Positions 35,501-43,995 of a stretch of 64,000 bases of DNA are shown here, in pieces. The DNA lies in the NCBI RefSeq assembly GCF_025950085.1, contig NZ_JAPDDS010000006.1, positions 124,001 to 188,000 of the forward strand, written 5' to 3'. Source of the DNA: Luteolibacter flavescens (GTDB lineage Bacteria; Verrucomicrobiota; Verrucomicrobiia; Verrucomicrobiales; Akkermansiaceae). Under the pieces are notes generated by a model. That model made no database searches. It saw only the letters and a list, made by a program, of their open reading frames with translations, and was not told the DNA's origin. A program made the translations under genes and the position numbers. The first letter of the stretch is position 1. Each line of letters starts with the position of its first letter.

Positions 35501-37469
35501 TGCCTCGGACGATCCCGCACAGATCGCGGACTTGTGGGGCAGGGTGTCTGGGAATGCCGGCATGGAGGTGATCACGATGGCGCTGCCGAGCCCGAAGCTG
35601 AACCAGTATGCGAAGGCGCAGGAGCTGTCGAACCTGGTGGAAAACTCCAGCATCAGCAAGGTGCTGAATGACCAGGAGACGCTGCTCCGCACGCTGAAGC
35701 CGGGCAAGGTGGATGCGGACATCACCCTGCGCGCCTGGGGGCTGACAGGGGATTATCTGAAGGACATCCAGGAGATCTTCCGCCGCTTTGGCATCAAGGG
35801 CTACATGCGCGAACGCACGCCGGAGTCGCACACGCTCATCGATGTGCTGGGCGAGGCGGTGTGGAAGCCCGAGGCGATGAAGCCGAAGGGCATCTCCGAC
35901 GTGGACATGCTGCTGCTGGGCGATGACATGCCGACCATCCGCGGGAAGTCGCCGGAGAATCGCGCGCTCGATCCCGTGGGCATCACGGCGATCTTCATGC
36001 CGGACCCGGACGATGTGATCCGGGCGAACCTGGCGGCCAAGGGCCACTCGGAGGCGGTGATCGAGGTGGCCCTGCGACGCGCGGCCAGCCGTCGCAAGGA
36101 GTTCGACAAGCACTACCCGAACTTCAAGCAATGGTCGAAGCCGGTGAGCAGCGGCGGCGGCCTGCCGATGAAGAAGAACTACAAGGACAACGGCGTGCCG
36201 AATCCGGGCTCCGAGAAGGGTCCGAACCGGCCCTTCCGCTACGATGTGATCGAGCGCCCGGGCAAGCCGCCCGTGCTGATCCCGAAGATGATGAACTCCG
36301 ATCTCACCGAGTTCAAATTCATCTCGGGCGATATCGACTGGATTCACTTCACCTTCCTCGATGGCACCCCCATCGACCCGGTCACGGCGGCCAGGCTCTA
36401 CGACACGATGAGCCGCTGGGTCGGGCTGCAGCACCCGGAGACCATCAGTTGGATCGACGATCTCGGGCAGAGCATCTTCGTGGACAAGGCCGACCAGCTC
36501 GTGGACTACCTGCGCGGGGAAAAGGCCCTGCTGGAGGTCTCCGGAACTACTACAAATGCCGTACATATCAGCATGGGTCTATCCCGCTTCGCGAGGAAGG
36601 GGCGGACGCACCTGATCCACTTCGACGGTGGCATGAAGTCGCGCGTGCGTGCGGCGCAGGCGGACATCGAGGACGCCTTCGCCTATTTCCAGGCCAAGTG
36701 GCCGGACCGCAGGATCTTCATGCCTTTCCTCTGGAACCACGATGGGGAGGAACCGGACGGGACCATTGGAGGGAATCCGAACTGGAACTACAGCACGAAT
36801 GAATCCGGCGGGTCCCCACTGCTGGTGCGCGGCGGCGACGGGGAAAACGTGGAGGTCTTCAATGGCACCACCTGGGTTCCGCGCCCGGTGAGTTCGCTGC
36901 CGCCGGTGATCAAGCTCGCGCCGACCTCGGCTTTCAGCAGCGAGACCGCCGCGGGGGCTATCTCGGCGGTGCCGCAGGACCCGCTGGCGATATGGCCGGA
37001 TCAAATGGGCGGCCGCATCCAGCAGTGGTTCGCACCGGGGCAGGTGGTCGTCATCGAGCCCGGCACCATCTATCAGGAAGTCCGCCGCATCGTCTCCGTG
37101 AATCCGCTTGTCTTCGACAGCCCGCTCGACCTGCCGCACGCGGAGGACGCGATGATCTCCTATCTCTCGCCGACGCTCTACGCAGCGGTGGACCCGGTGG
37201 ACCGGCCAGTTGCGCTGGGGATCACGCCATACGGAACGACAGGCGAGCTGATCGCGGACTTCATGGTGCCCTACGGCGGCAGCGCGATCCTTGAGGAAAG
37301 CGGCACGCTGGCCGGCTCATGGTCCGCCATTCCGCTGCCGATGATCCGCGGCGGGCAGGTGCAGGCTGGCAGGGTCAGCGTGACGTACCCCGGCGAGGTG
37401 ATCTCGGTGGTGCTGCCGACGCGTGCTCCGGCTCCGCAGCGGCGGTTTGTCAGGGCTAGGGAGCCTTGA
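32565..37469 (+). CDS. Large secreted protein with anthrax edema-factor-like adenylyl cyclase domain
   Basis: 1,634 residues with a signal peptide (about 1-36, ending QEARA). Residues 37-1070 are beta-sandwich repeats of the conserved-repeat/DUF11 kind plus a helical section. From about 1075 the sequence resembles the ACT family (edema factor, CyaA, ExoY): RRFGIKGYMRERTPESHTLI, then KPEAMKPKGISDVDMLLLG (K1101, K1106, K1108), then GITAIFMPDP, then ISGDIDWIHFTF (D1256, D1258), then WNHDGEEPDG (H1392). These fit the two-lysine, paired-aspartate and late-histidine pattern of the family. The histidine between the lysines found in edema factor is absent. If active it would make cyclic nucleotides. 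A terminal domain ends RRFVRAREP. No PEP-CTERM tail. Confidence 0.75.
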   Translation: MSQSSSSLAARVFLRPLFVLLALLSVWIGGVQEARALTVKSELDLYSSTLGGLTDAIDAGGTVRLQWVLRYDKVPQSGMAKLTLPPMMTYVSGQSRFGSPVSLSHAGGTITATLLPGGNEGRSEIWLTVQVASLADLPEVAPDFQVKVSANAARAGESASGNFSHPFAMLYSKVKVTADTSGPVAPGDLITYTVQVPDYPHFTMYSSRLTLTAPNDTDMVASSLAGNSGGTVTTSGTSRFTIDWGTQAPRSHTVSFQVRVRPRNQISPSVTEINCNNVSFRLQVETPYTGNPTSGAGGKHRRTISPVAPAVKVPFDTSLELGLGFDRLGVAVNQEFQLKARITNMTPFQVTDAKLDLATLAYSGEGLAEPTGTPPAGVALAPGASAELIYRFRATRNGKLAITVLASGQAMTYQNFKISTPLVTSGRICVGCSGVGLEIELPEDADPAVDMPFMATVVATSYEATPQLVTFTPSLLTEAGSGRFKIEAGEVPAFTLTAANPIRSFPVVITPLKPGTGTVRSDAEVLAANGGVSTTGVSKEIVVSPLSITLRAKPLLGDVPIVNMKLSEEPDPQTGLYKVMDADDHVIEPKIEVIIENKSDQPVAAQVESVSALARDRSALVGARIAIGGQQAFDAGTLAPGAIVRKEYPLLVKADGRFHFRAMVNGRSAGAAEPFRTFGTGAPIAVGMPYPVELELDFARTPAITNQNNGAFFMQPGASLQIFGKVTNKTSNSTVEFHGIRSTKNLNALSAVLTSDDGNMVDPPFPHQHEIEANGVLLLSGKIMTEADGAPSGTATFEGMTDIVLIDDGTGDETKLTMDDVLVTGGLGGWLGNPLSVRIIQDHSRPFAPAALTNMEEVAYWSHGAMVGMGQWWYDNLDSIGAFGRVPGSIAGNPSQLGEMMGSASRAVWEGAEYLAFTWKGMTPAQREAFVQSAALEVARRAYLMKALSLPFDPSDFNQVLDYTRNSTYSLFSGMEAAYASDDPAQIADLWGRVSGNAGMEVITMALPSPKLNQYAKAQELSNLVENSSISKVLNDQETLLRTLKPGKVDADITLRAWGLTGDYLKDIQEIFRRFGIKGYMRERTPESHTLIDVLGEAVWKPEAMKPKGISDVDMLLLGDDMPTIRGKSPENRALDPVGITAIFMPDPDDVIRANLAAKGHSEAVIEVALRRAASRRKEFDKHYPNFKQWSKPVSSGGGLPMKKNYKDNGVPNPGSEKGPNRPFRYDVIERPGKPPVLIPKMMNSDLTEFKFISGDIDWIHFTFLDGTPIDPVTAARLYDTMSRWVGLQHPETISWIDDLGQSIFVDKADQLVDYLRGEKALLEVSGTTTNAVHISMGLSRFARKGRTHLIHFDGGMKSRVRAAQADIEDAFAYFQAKWPDRRIFMPFLWNHDGEEPDGTIGGNPNWNYSTNESGGSPLLVRGGDGENVEVFNGTTWVPRPVSSLPPVIKLAPTSAFSSETAAGAISAVPQDPLAIWPDQMGGRIQQWFAPGQVVVIEPGTIYQEVRRIVSVNPLVFDSPLDLPHAEDAMISYLSPTLYAAVDPVDRPVALGITPYGTTGELIADFMVPYGGSAILEESGTLAGSWSAIPLPMIRGGQVQAGRVSVTYPGEVISVVLPTRAPAPQRRFVRAREP

Positions 37470-37518
37470 GCGTGGCCTGTGCCGGGCTGGCGGCAGGATG
37501 CCGCAGCCACGGTGGGTG

Positions 37519-38199
37519 TCACTTCGCGAGCATGCCGCGGAGGAGGCGGAAGCCGTCATCGACCAGCTCGGACGGGGGCACGCCCATCATGACGCGGAGG
37601 AATTCCGCCTTGCGCGTGGAGATGGAGAGCAGGCCGTGCGTGAAGGTCCAGACGACCAGCGCGGTCCTCCGCAGGTCCACGCCGGGGAGCTGGATGGAGC
37701 CGTCGGCGATGCCGAGCGCGAGGGCCTGGCCGAGCATCTCGAAGGCCGGGTGGGAGAAAGCGGGTGCGCCCTTGCCCGATCCATCGCCCGCGGGCTCGTG
37801 GTCCTGCTCGGAGTGAAACTTGAAATACACCGGATGCTCGCGGGCAAACTGGTAGTAGGCGCGGCCGATGAGCTCGATGCGGTCGAGCCCGCTGTCCGCC
37901 CCGGCGAGCGCGTTTGAGAAGAGATCCCGCAGCACCGTGGCACCGCGACGGCTGATCGCGTGGAAGAGATCGGCCTTCGTCGGGAAGTAAACGTAGATGA
38001 GCGAGCGGCTCAGGCCGGTGAGCTTCGCGATCTCGCCGAAGTTCGTCGTGTCCCAGCCGACCTTCGCGATCACGGCCTCCGCGGCGTCGATGATTGCTTC
38101 GCGGCGGGCCTCCTTTTCCGCCTCGCGGCGCTGCTGCTGGGCGACTCCGGAGGGGGAGGGGGGACGGGGTGGCTTCTGCGACTTGTGACGGGAGGGCAT
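37519..38199 (-). CDS. TetR/AcrR-family transcriptional regulator
   Basis: 226 residues from ATG 38199; a TTG at 38244 would add 15 residues. After a basic Pro-rich tail, the TetR DNA-binding domain is clear: AIIDAAEAVIAKVGWDTTNF, then GEIAKLTGLSRSLIYVYFPTKADLF. The C-terminal ligand domain (from about residue 90) includes YYQFAREHPVYFKFH and is not specific. It is divergent from the cluster starting at 38398. The palindrome TGACACTTTGTCA between them is a likely operator, so it probably represses itself and that cluster. Confidence 0.85.
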   Translation of the reverse strand: MPSRHKSQKPPRPPSPSGVAQQQRREAEKEARREAIIDAAEAVIAKVGWDTTNFGEIAKLTGLSRSLIYVYFPTKADLFHAISRRGATVLRDLFSNALAGADSGLDRIELIGRAYYQFAREHPVYFKFHSEQDHEPAGDGSGKGAPAFSHPAFEMLGQALALGIADGSIQLPGVDLRRTALVVWTFTHGLLSISTRKAEFLRVMMGVPPSELVDDGFRLLRGMLAK

Positions 38200-38271
38200 C
38201 GGTCTCGGTTCGGGAAACTTTCGGGGGAAAGGGGGGCGCGGCAAGAAAAAGGCGGCTCCCGGGAAATCGAA

Positions 38272-38301
38272 TTGACACTTTGTCAGTGAGAATGAATCTC
38301 A
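38272..38301 (+). promoter_or_regulatory. Two overlapping-spacing operators: TetR-type and Fur-like palindromes
   Basis: TGACA-CTT-TGTCA (38273-38285) is a perfect 13-bp palindrome of the TetR-operator kind and includes a TTGACA -35-like hexamer (38272). One base later TGAGAAT-G-AATCTCA (38287-38301) is a 7-1-7 inverted repeat resembling a Fur box (TGATAAT-N-ATTATCA), with one mismatch in one arm and two in the other. Their position between the regulator and the cluster suggests dual control; binding is inferred. Confidence 0.5.
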
Positions 38302-38397
38302 ATAGTGCCGCGCGGGCCGAGACCTGTCCACTTCGATCCGCGAAATCACGGCCACCCCGGAGAACCACCCCGCCCCGCCACTTCCCGACCATCCCCT

Positions 38398-39312
38398 ATG
38401 ATCACATCCCGAAACTTCCGCCTCGCCTGCTGCCTCACGATCGCCGCCGCGGCCATCCCCACCGCCCACGCCGCCGTGAACTACGTCAGCCTCGGTGGCC
38501 CGGCGACCGGCGGCCTCGCCCTCGCGAACTACAAGAACTCGACCACGCAGGACGGCATCGAGAACAAGACCGGCGGCAACGGCCTGGCGCAGTATCCGAA
38601 CTTCCAGATCCCCACGGGCTACACGAATGCGGGACGATGGACGGCGATCGTCACCTCGCCGCAGTCCACCTCGACGAACTACGCGACGAAGTTCAGCAAT
38701 GCCTTCTACGGAGGCTCGCCGATCACGGTGCACAACCAGACCGTGACCGATGCGGACCACTCGACGATGAGCGCGGGCCTCATCGGCTACGACACCTCGG
38801 CACTGACCGGATTTGGCACGGAGACCATCCCGCTGAGCGGGCTGACCATCAATTTCGACACCTACCAGTGGGACGGCTACACCGCTTCCGGGTGGAACAC
38901 GGGCGTGGGCAACGTGAACATCTCGCCCTTCTCGACCGTCCACACGATCTACAATGAAGGCGGCGGCGCGGGAAATGCGGCAGGCTTCTACAATATCTCG
39001 CTCACGAATGCGACGGGTACCGGCCTGACCTTCGTGGATGGCCAGCTCACCTCGATGGACATCTCGGGCACGCTGAACGTGCTCATGCAGATCGGGAATT
39101 TCCCCGGCTTCGGCTCGGCGACCTTCACCGGCACCTTCTCGACGAGCGGGCTGAACTACGCGTTCGACGTGAAGGACACGGAGACCGTCGCGGTCTTCAC
39201 CGGCATCAACATGATCATGGACCGCGCGGGCACCGCCTTCGTGATTCCGGAGCCCTCGTCCCTGCTGCTCGGCGCGCTGGGCCTGCTCGCCGCCGTCCGC
39301 CGCCGCCGCTGA
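38398..39312 (+). CDS. PEP-CTERM secreted protein, cluster family member 1
   Basis: 304 residues from ATG 38398. Signal peptide CCLTIAAAAIPTAHA. The body carries the cluster motif YDTSALTGFGTETIPLSG, then LTFVDGQLTSMDISGTLNV, then FTGTFSTSGLNYAFDVKDTE. The tail IPEPSSLLLGALGLLAAVRR is a PEP-CTERM signal for exosortase processing. Three more genes in this cluster (41278, 43996, 47018) share the same domain, which I do not recognise. As first gene after the regulator it probably leads the operon. Confidence 0.75.
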   Translation: MITSRNFRLACCLTIAAAAIPTAHAAVNYVSLGGPATGGLALANYKNSTTQDGIENKTGGNGLAQYPNFQIPTGYTNAGRWTAIVTSPQSTSTNYATKFSNAFYGGSPITVHNQTVTDADHSTMSAGLIGYDTSALTGFGTETIPLSGLTINFDTYQWDGYTASGWNTGVGNVNISPFSTVHTIYNEGGGAGNAAGFYNISLTNATGTGLTFVDGQLTSMDISGTLNVLMQIGNFPGFGSATFTGTFSTSGLNYAFDVKDTETVAVFTGINMIMDRAGTAFVIPEPSSLLLGALGLLAAVRRRR

Positions 39313-39363
39313 AGGCTGCCCTTCCCCGCTGACCTCGCATTACTGGCCCCCTTTGTTTTCTCC

Positions 39364-41181
39364 GTGAAGCATCTCCTGATCGTGCCGCCGCTTGCCGCGG
39401 CCATCCTCTCGCCTGCCGCCCTCCGCGCCGATGAAGTCATCGACGGCGGTGAGGTCATCACCGTGCCCGGTTCCCACGCCACGCCGTGGCCGGTGACGGG
39501 CAATCTCCATGTGGGCAGCACCGGCGCGGGCACACTGGGCATCGGTGCCGGTGGCCAGGTCACCAGCCGGAATGGCTTCATCGGTCACTCGGCGGGGTCG
39601 GTGGGAAATGTGGGCGTCTCGGGCACGGACGCGCTGTGGCGGCTGACGCCGCCTTCCGGGACGATCGGCACGGACGGTCTCTATGTCGGCTACTCGGGGC
39701 AGGGCACGCTCGCGATCTCCGGCGGTGGCCGGGTGGAGATCCTGAATTCATCCGCGCACATCGGCTACAATGTCGCAGACGATGCAGCCGCGAAGGGCGA
39801 GGTGACCGTCACCGGAGCAGGATCGTCCTTCCACGCCGCGGCGCTCCTCACGGTGGGACGCATCGGGAATGGCAGCCTGACGATCTCGAATGGCGGGACG
39901 GTCACGAGCCAGACAGGCATCGTCGGCCAGCAGACGAGCGGCACCGGCTCGCTGCTGGTGACCGGCGCGGGGTCGAACTGGACCACGAGCACGATTTCCG
40001 TCGGCACGGAGGGGAGCAGCGTGCGGATCGCGGACAAGGGTAAGATCGACCTCACCGGCACCTATGTGCAGCTCGCGGGCAGCACCGTGGTCACCGGGGA
40101 GGGCAGTCTCCTGAAGGCGAACAACCTCCGCGTGAGCACCGGCTTCGTGCTGGAAAACGGCGCACGCATCGAGAGCCAGGCCGCGAGTCACGTGGGCTAC
40201 GAGTCCGGGGCGGCCGCGGACCTGACCATCACTGGAGCGGGTTCCGAGTGGTCCAGCGTTTCGAGCATCACCGTCAGCCGGACCGGCGCGGGTGCCGATA
40301 GCTCGCTGACGGTGACCGATGGAGGTGCCGTCACGGTCGACGGGGGCACCGGCAGTATCATCCTGTCCGCCGGGAACAATACCACCGGCACGCTGAACAT
40401 CGGCAACGGCGGCGCGGCGGGCATCGTGAACGCCGCGACCATCAGCGGTGCGACGTCTTCGCTCCGCACGGGCAAGGTGAACTTCAACCACACCGGCACC
40501 ACCACCCTCTCCGCCAGCATCACCGGCAACAACATGAGCGTGACGACCTCCGGGCCGGGCACCTCCATCCTCACCGGCGACAGCACCTACCGCGGAGCCA
40601 CCACGGTGGGCAATGGCAAGCTCGTCAACAACGGCTCGCTCGGCAACACCACCATCACCGTGATGGACAATGCCATCTATGGCGGCAGCGGCACGCACAC
40701 CGGTGCGACCGTCATCGAGAGCGGCGGCACCTTCGCGCCGGGAGCCAGCATCGGCATCATGAATACGGGATCGCTGCACCTCATCGGCGGCGCGATCTAC
40801 GAGTGGGAACTCGGCGATGCCACGGGCGCTGCAGGCACCGGCTGGGATACGGTGGAAGTCACGGGCGCGATGTCCTTTGCCTCGACCGAGGCGAATCCTT
40901 TCACGCTCACGCTGGAGAAGGCGGGAGCACTCACGAACTTCGATCCGCTGCAGAGCTATCAGTTCGTCATCGCGAATGCGGTCGGTGGCATCACCGGCTT
41001 CAACGAGGAGTTCGTGACGATCGACGCGAGCGCGATCCCCGAGTCGGGCACGGGTGCGTGGGCGCTCGGGCAGAGCGGGAATTCGCTGATCCTTTCCTAC
41101 TCCGCGGTGCCGGAGCCATCGGCCGCCTTGCTCGGTGCGCTGGGCTTGCTCGCAGCCGTCCGCCGCCGCCGCGCCTGCTGA
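39364..41181 (+). CDS. Autotransporter-like beta-repeat protein with PEP-CTERM (copy 1)
   Basis: 605 residues from a GTG at 39364. Signal peptide LLIVPPLAAAILSPAALRA. The body is a series of Gly/Thr-rich beta-helix turns (GAGTLGIGAGGQVTSRNGFI, SLTISNGGTVTSQTG), as in autotransporter passenger regions. It ends in VPEPSAALLGALGLLAAVRR, a PEP-CTERM tail; no translocator barrel is present. Its C-terminal 441 bp are nearly identical to the 3' end of the gene at 42110. It is followed by a member of the 38398 family, and this two-gene unit is repeated downstream. Confidence 0.75.
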   Translation: MKHLLIVPPLAAAILSPAALRADEVIDGGEVITVPGSHATPWPVTGNLHVGSTGAGTLGIGAGGQVTSRNGFIGHSAGSVGNVGVSGTDALWRLTPPSGTIGTDGLYVGYSGQGTLAISGGGRVEILNSSAHIGYNVADDAAAKGEVTVTGAGSSFHAAALLTVGRIGNGSLTISNGGTVTSQTGIVGQQTSGTGSLLVTGAGSNWTTSTISVGTEGSSVRIADKGKIDLTGTYVQLAGSTVVTGEGSLLKANNLRVSTGFVLENGARIESQAASHVGYESGAAADLTITGAGSEWSSVSSITVSRTGAGADSSLTVTDGGAVTVDGGTGSIILSAGNNTTGTLNIGNGGAAGIVNAATISGATSSLRTGKVNFNHTGTTTLSASITGNNMSVTTSGPGTSILTGDSTYRGATTVGNGKLVNNGSLGNTTITVMDNAIYGGSGTHTGATVIESGGTFAPGASIGIMNTGSLHLIGGAIYEWELGDATGAAGTGWDTVEVTGAMSFASTEANPFTLTLEKAGALTNFDPLQSYQFVIANAVGGITGFNEEFVTIDASAIPESGTGAWALGQSGNSLILSYSAVPEPSAALLGALGLLAAVRRRRAC

Positions 41182-41277
41182 AAATCTTCACGCCACCCAC
41201 GGAGGTCCGGACCCCGTCCGGCTGCCTCCCTGCCCGGCGTGGATCACTGGAAACACAAGTAAGACAAAACCAAACAA

Positions 41278-42027
41278 ATGAATATCAGATCGATGCTTCA
41301 TGCTCCGGCCCTTGCCGGTATCGTTTTTTGTTCGAGTTCGTTTCTGCTCCACGCCGGGACCATCCCGCTGACATCGACCATGGACGACCGCAGCGTCCTG
41401 GCGGAGGACTTCGCGACCGGCGGCTTCAGCCGGATCAACGGTGGCACGGGTGCTCCCGGCGACCGCGACGGCCTCTTCACCTGGAGCGGCTACACCGATC
41501 CTTCCAGCGTCACCATTCAGTCGACCAGCAGCCTGCTCGATGGCTATGCCGTGGGCACGGGCTGGGACCTCTTCCCGTATGAGACGGAGTTCCTGATCGG
41601 CAGCATCACGTATGACGATACGCTGGTGGACAACGTGGGAGTGGACGTGGTGCCGATCACGTCGATCGACCTCGGCGACCTGTGGGCACCCGGCTCCAGC
41701 ACCACGGACATCTCCGATACCGCGCTGGACTTGTGGTTCTTCGACGGGCCGGTGTCGTTCTCCTTCGGCGCGCTGGATGCGAATGACACGGTGACCTTCA
41801 CGAATGGAGTGCTCACTTCCATCAATCTCTCCATCACCGCGTCCTTCTCGGCATCGGTGTATGGGAACACGCCGACGTGGAACGGCACCTTCTCGATCTC
41901 CGGCGACGATGTCGCGCTGAGCATCGATGACACCGAGACCGTGAGCTACGGCATCTTCGCCGGTACGTCGCGCTTCATCGCGGATGTCTTCGGCACCGCG
42001 GACGAGGTGGGCGTTTACACCGACTGA
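41278..42027 (+). CDS. Secreted protein, cluster family member 2 (no PEP-CTERM)
   Basis: 249 residues. Signal peptide IVFCSSSFLLHAG. It aligns with the 43996 product along its length: IPLTSTMDDRSVLAEDFATG vs VSLASTMSGDSYISEDAATG, YDDTLVDNVGVDVVPITS vs YDETGLTGVGTETVAITS, VTFTNGVLTSINL vs LTFTNGQLTSINL. It stops at GVYTD without the PEP-CTERM tail of its sister, and no remnant of the tail is visible after the stop. It may be released instead of sorted. A strong hairpin follows the gene. Confidence 0.7.
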   Translation: MNIRSMLHAPALAGIVFCSSSFLLHAGTIPLTSTMDDRSVLAEDFATGGFSRINGGTGAPGDRDGLFTWSGYTDPSSVTIQSTSSLLDGYAVGTGWDLFPYETEFLIGSITYDDTLVDNVGVDVVPITSIDLGDLWAPGSSTTDISDTALDLWFFDGPVSFSFGALDANDTVTFTNGVLTSINLSITASFSASVYGNTPTWNGTFSISGDDVALSIDDTETVSYGIFAGTSRFIADVFGTADEVGVYTD

Positions 42028-42050
42028 CCGCATTTCCCCCACCATCACCA

Positions 42051-42080
42051 GGGAGGGGCGACACGCGTGTCGCCCCTCCC
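42051..42080 (+). terminator. Perfect 30-bp palindrome, terminator or attenuator
   Basis: GGGAGGGGCGACACG (42051-42065) is exactly complementary to the following CGTGTCGCCCCTCCC (42066-42080), then a pyrimidine-rich tract. It splits the two duplicated gene pairs and would at least reduce readthrough into the gene at 42110. Confidence 0.65.
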
Positions 42081-42109
42081 GCTCCTCTTTCTCCATCCAT
42101 CGCGCCCCC

Positions 42110-43975
42110 ATGAAACCAAGCCTCCTTTTCTCCCCCCGCACGGATCTTCCGGCCATCCTGGTAGTCGGTCTCGCGGGGCTGCCGTCCATCACTTTCGCCG
42201 TCGATGAGGTCATCGACGGCTCGGCCATCGGTGTCCCGGGTGATCATGCCTCTCCCTGGGACATCGATGGCAAGCTCACCATCGGCGACACAGGCACGGG
42301 CACGCTGACCATCGGTCCCGGCGGCCAGGTCACCAGCATCACCGGCAGGCTGGGGAATGCGGCAGGCTCCACGGGAAATGCCACTGTCTCCGGCGCGGGC
42401 GCGTATTGGCACCTCACCGACGCGGCGAATGCGGTGGGGGAACACGGGCTCGTCGTTGGCAGGGCCGGCACGGGCACGCTCGCGATCTCGGGTGGCGGCG
42501 TGGTGGACTCGGACGGTTGGGTTTACATCGGCGGCTACAATGGCGGCACGGCAGCCACCACCGGCGCGGGCACCGTCACGGTGTCGGGTGCGGGGTCGCG
42601 GCTGGAGGCCGGGCTAGCCATCATTCTCGCAAGCAACGTGGGAAACACCGCCAGCCTGACCGTCTCGGAAGGCGGAGCGGTGAAGAGCTACCAGGGGCGA
42701 CTGCAAAATGGCAGCACGGTCATGCTCACCGGCACGGGCACCCGGTGGGATCTCGACATCGGCATCAATGTGGTGGGCGCGGGCAGCCTCGCCACGGTGA
42801 AGGACGGCGCGATCCTGTCCTCCGGGGTCGGCTTGTCTTCAAACACGGGCGGCACCTTCGCGGTGAAGGCGGGTGGCACGGCGACCTTTGCCGGGACGAT
42901 GCTCCATGACGGGAATCTCACCGTCGAAGGAGGCGGCAAGATCCACTTCACCGGTGCGGGTCAAAACATCCGCGTCGGCAACAGCGGAGGATCGGTCGGT
43001 GCGGTCACGATCACCGGCACAGGCTCCGAGTGGACGAGCGTCTCCGGCATCGCAATCGGTGCGAGTGGCAACCGCAACGCGATCTCCAACAACACGCTGA
43101 CCATCGCCGATGGCGGCAAGGTCACGGTGGACGGCGGCGCTGGCAAGATCACCCTCGCGAGCTCGAACTACGTGAATGCCACGATGAACATCGGCAACGG
43201 TGGCGCGGCGGGCATCGTCTCGGCCTCGGAAGTCACCTCCGGCACCGGCCTGAACTCGACCGCGACGGTGAATTTCAACCACACCGGCACGACCACTTTC
43301 GCTGCAAACCTGACGGGCACGCGCCTCGCGGTGAACCAGACCGGCCCCGGAACGACCATCCTAACAGGAACGGGCAACAGCTATGGCATGGCGACTACGG
43401 TAAGCGCGGGCAAGCTGGTGAACAACAGCTCGCTCGGCAACACGGCCATCACCGTGATGAATAACGGCACCTACGGCGGCAATGGCACGCACATCGGCGG
43501 GATCACCGTCCAGAGCGGCGGGGCCTTCGCGCCGGGAGCTAGCATCGGCATCATGAATACGGGATCGCTGCACCTCATCGGCGGCGCGATCTATGAGTGG
43601 GAGATCGGTGATGCCGCGGGCGCTGCGGGCACGGGCTGGGACACGGTGGAAGTCGCGGGAGCGATGTCCTTTGCCTCGACCGAGGCGAGTCCTTTCACGC
43701 TCACGCTGGAGAAGGCGGGGGCGCTGACGAATTTCGATCCTCTGCAGAGCTATCAGTTCCTCATCGCGAGCGCGGTCGGTGGCATCACCGGCTTCAACGA
43801 GGACTTCGTGACGATCGACGCGAGCGCGATCCCCGAGTCGGGCACGGGCGCGTGGTCGCTCGGACAGAGCGGGAATTCGCTGATCCTCTCCTACTCCGCG
43901 GTGCCGGAGCCATCGGCGGCGCTGCTCGGTGCGCTGGGCCTGCTCGCCGTCGTCCGCCGTCGTCGCGCGTGCTGA
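42110..43975 (+). CDS. Autotransporter-like beta-repeat protein with PEP-CTERM (copy 2)
   Basis: 621 residues from ATG 42110; the upstream frame covers the terminator and is excluded. Signal region LPAILVVGLAGLPSITFA. The N-terminus VDEVIDGSAIGVPGDHASPW matches copy 1 (ADEVIDGGEVITVPGSHATP), as do Gly-rich beta-helix turns throughout. PEP-CTERM tail VPEPSAALLGALGLLAVVRR. The last 441 bp align with copy 1 without gaps (about 92% identity by hand count), while the earlier parts have diverged and differ in length. The sister gene of the secreted family follows after 20 bp. Confidence 0.75.
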   Translation: MKPSLLFSPRTDLPAILVVGLAGLPSITFAVDEVIDGSAIGVPGDHASPWDIDGKLTIGDTGTGTLTIGPGGQVTSITGRLGNAAGSTGNATVSGAGAYWHLTDAANAVGEHGLVVGRAGTGTLAISGGGVVDSDGWVYIGGYNGGTAATTGAGTVTVSGAGSRLEAGLAIILASNVGNTASLTVSEGGAVKSYQGRLQNGSTVMLTGTGTRWDLDIGINVVGAGSLATVKDGAILSSGVGLSSNTGGTFAVKAGGTATFAGTMLHDGNLTVEGGGKIHFTGAGQNIRVGNSGGSVGAVTITGTGSEWTSVSGIAIGASGNRNAISNNTLTIADGGKVTVDGGAGKITLASSNYVNATMNIGNGGAAGIVSASEVTSGTGLNSTATVNFNHTGTTTFAANLTGTRLAVNQTGPGTTILTGTGNSYGMATTVSAGKLVNNSSLGNTAITVMNNGTYGGNGTHIGGITVQSGGAFAPGASIGIMNTGSLHLIGGAIYEWEIGDAAGAAGTGWDTVEVAGAMSFASTEASPFTLTLEKAGALTNFDPLQSYQFLIASAVGGITGFNEDFVTIDASAIPESGTGAWSLGQSGNSLILSYSAVPEPSAALLGALGLLAVVRRRRAC

Positions 43976-43995
43976 TCTTCCACCTATTCCACTTT

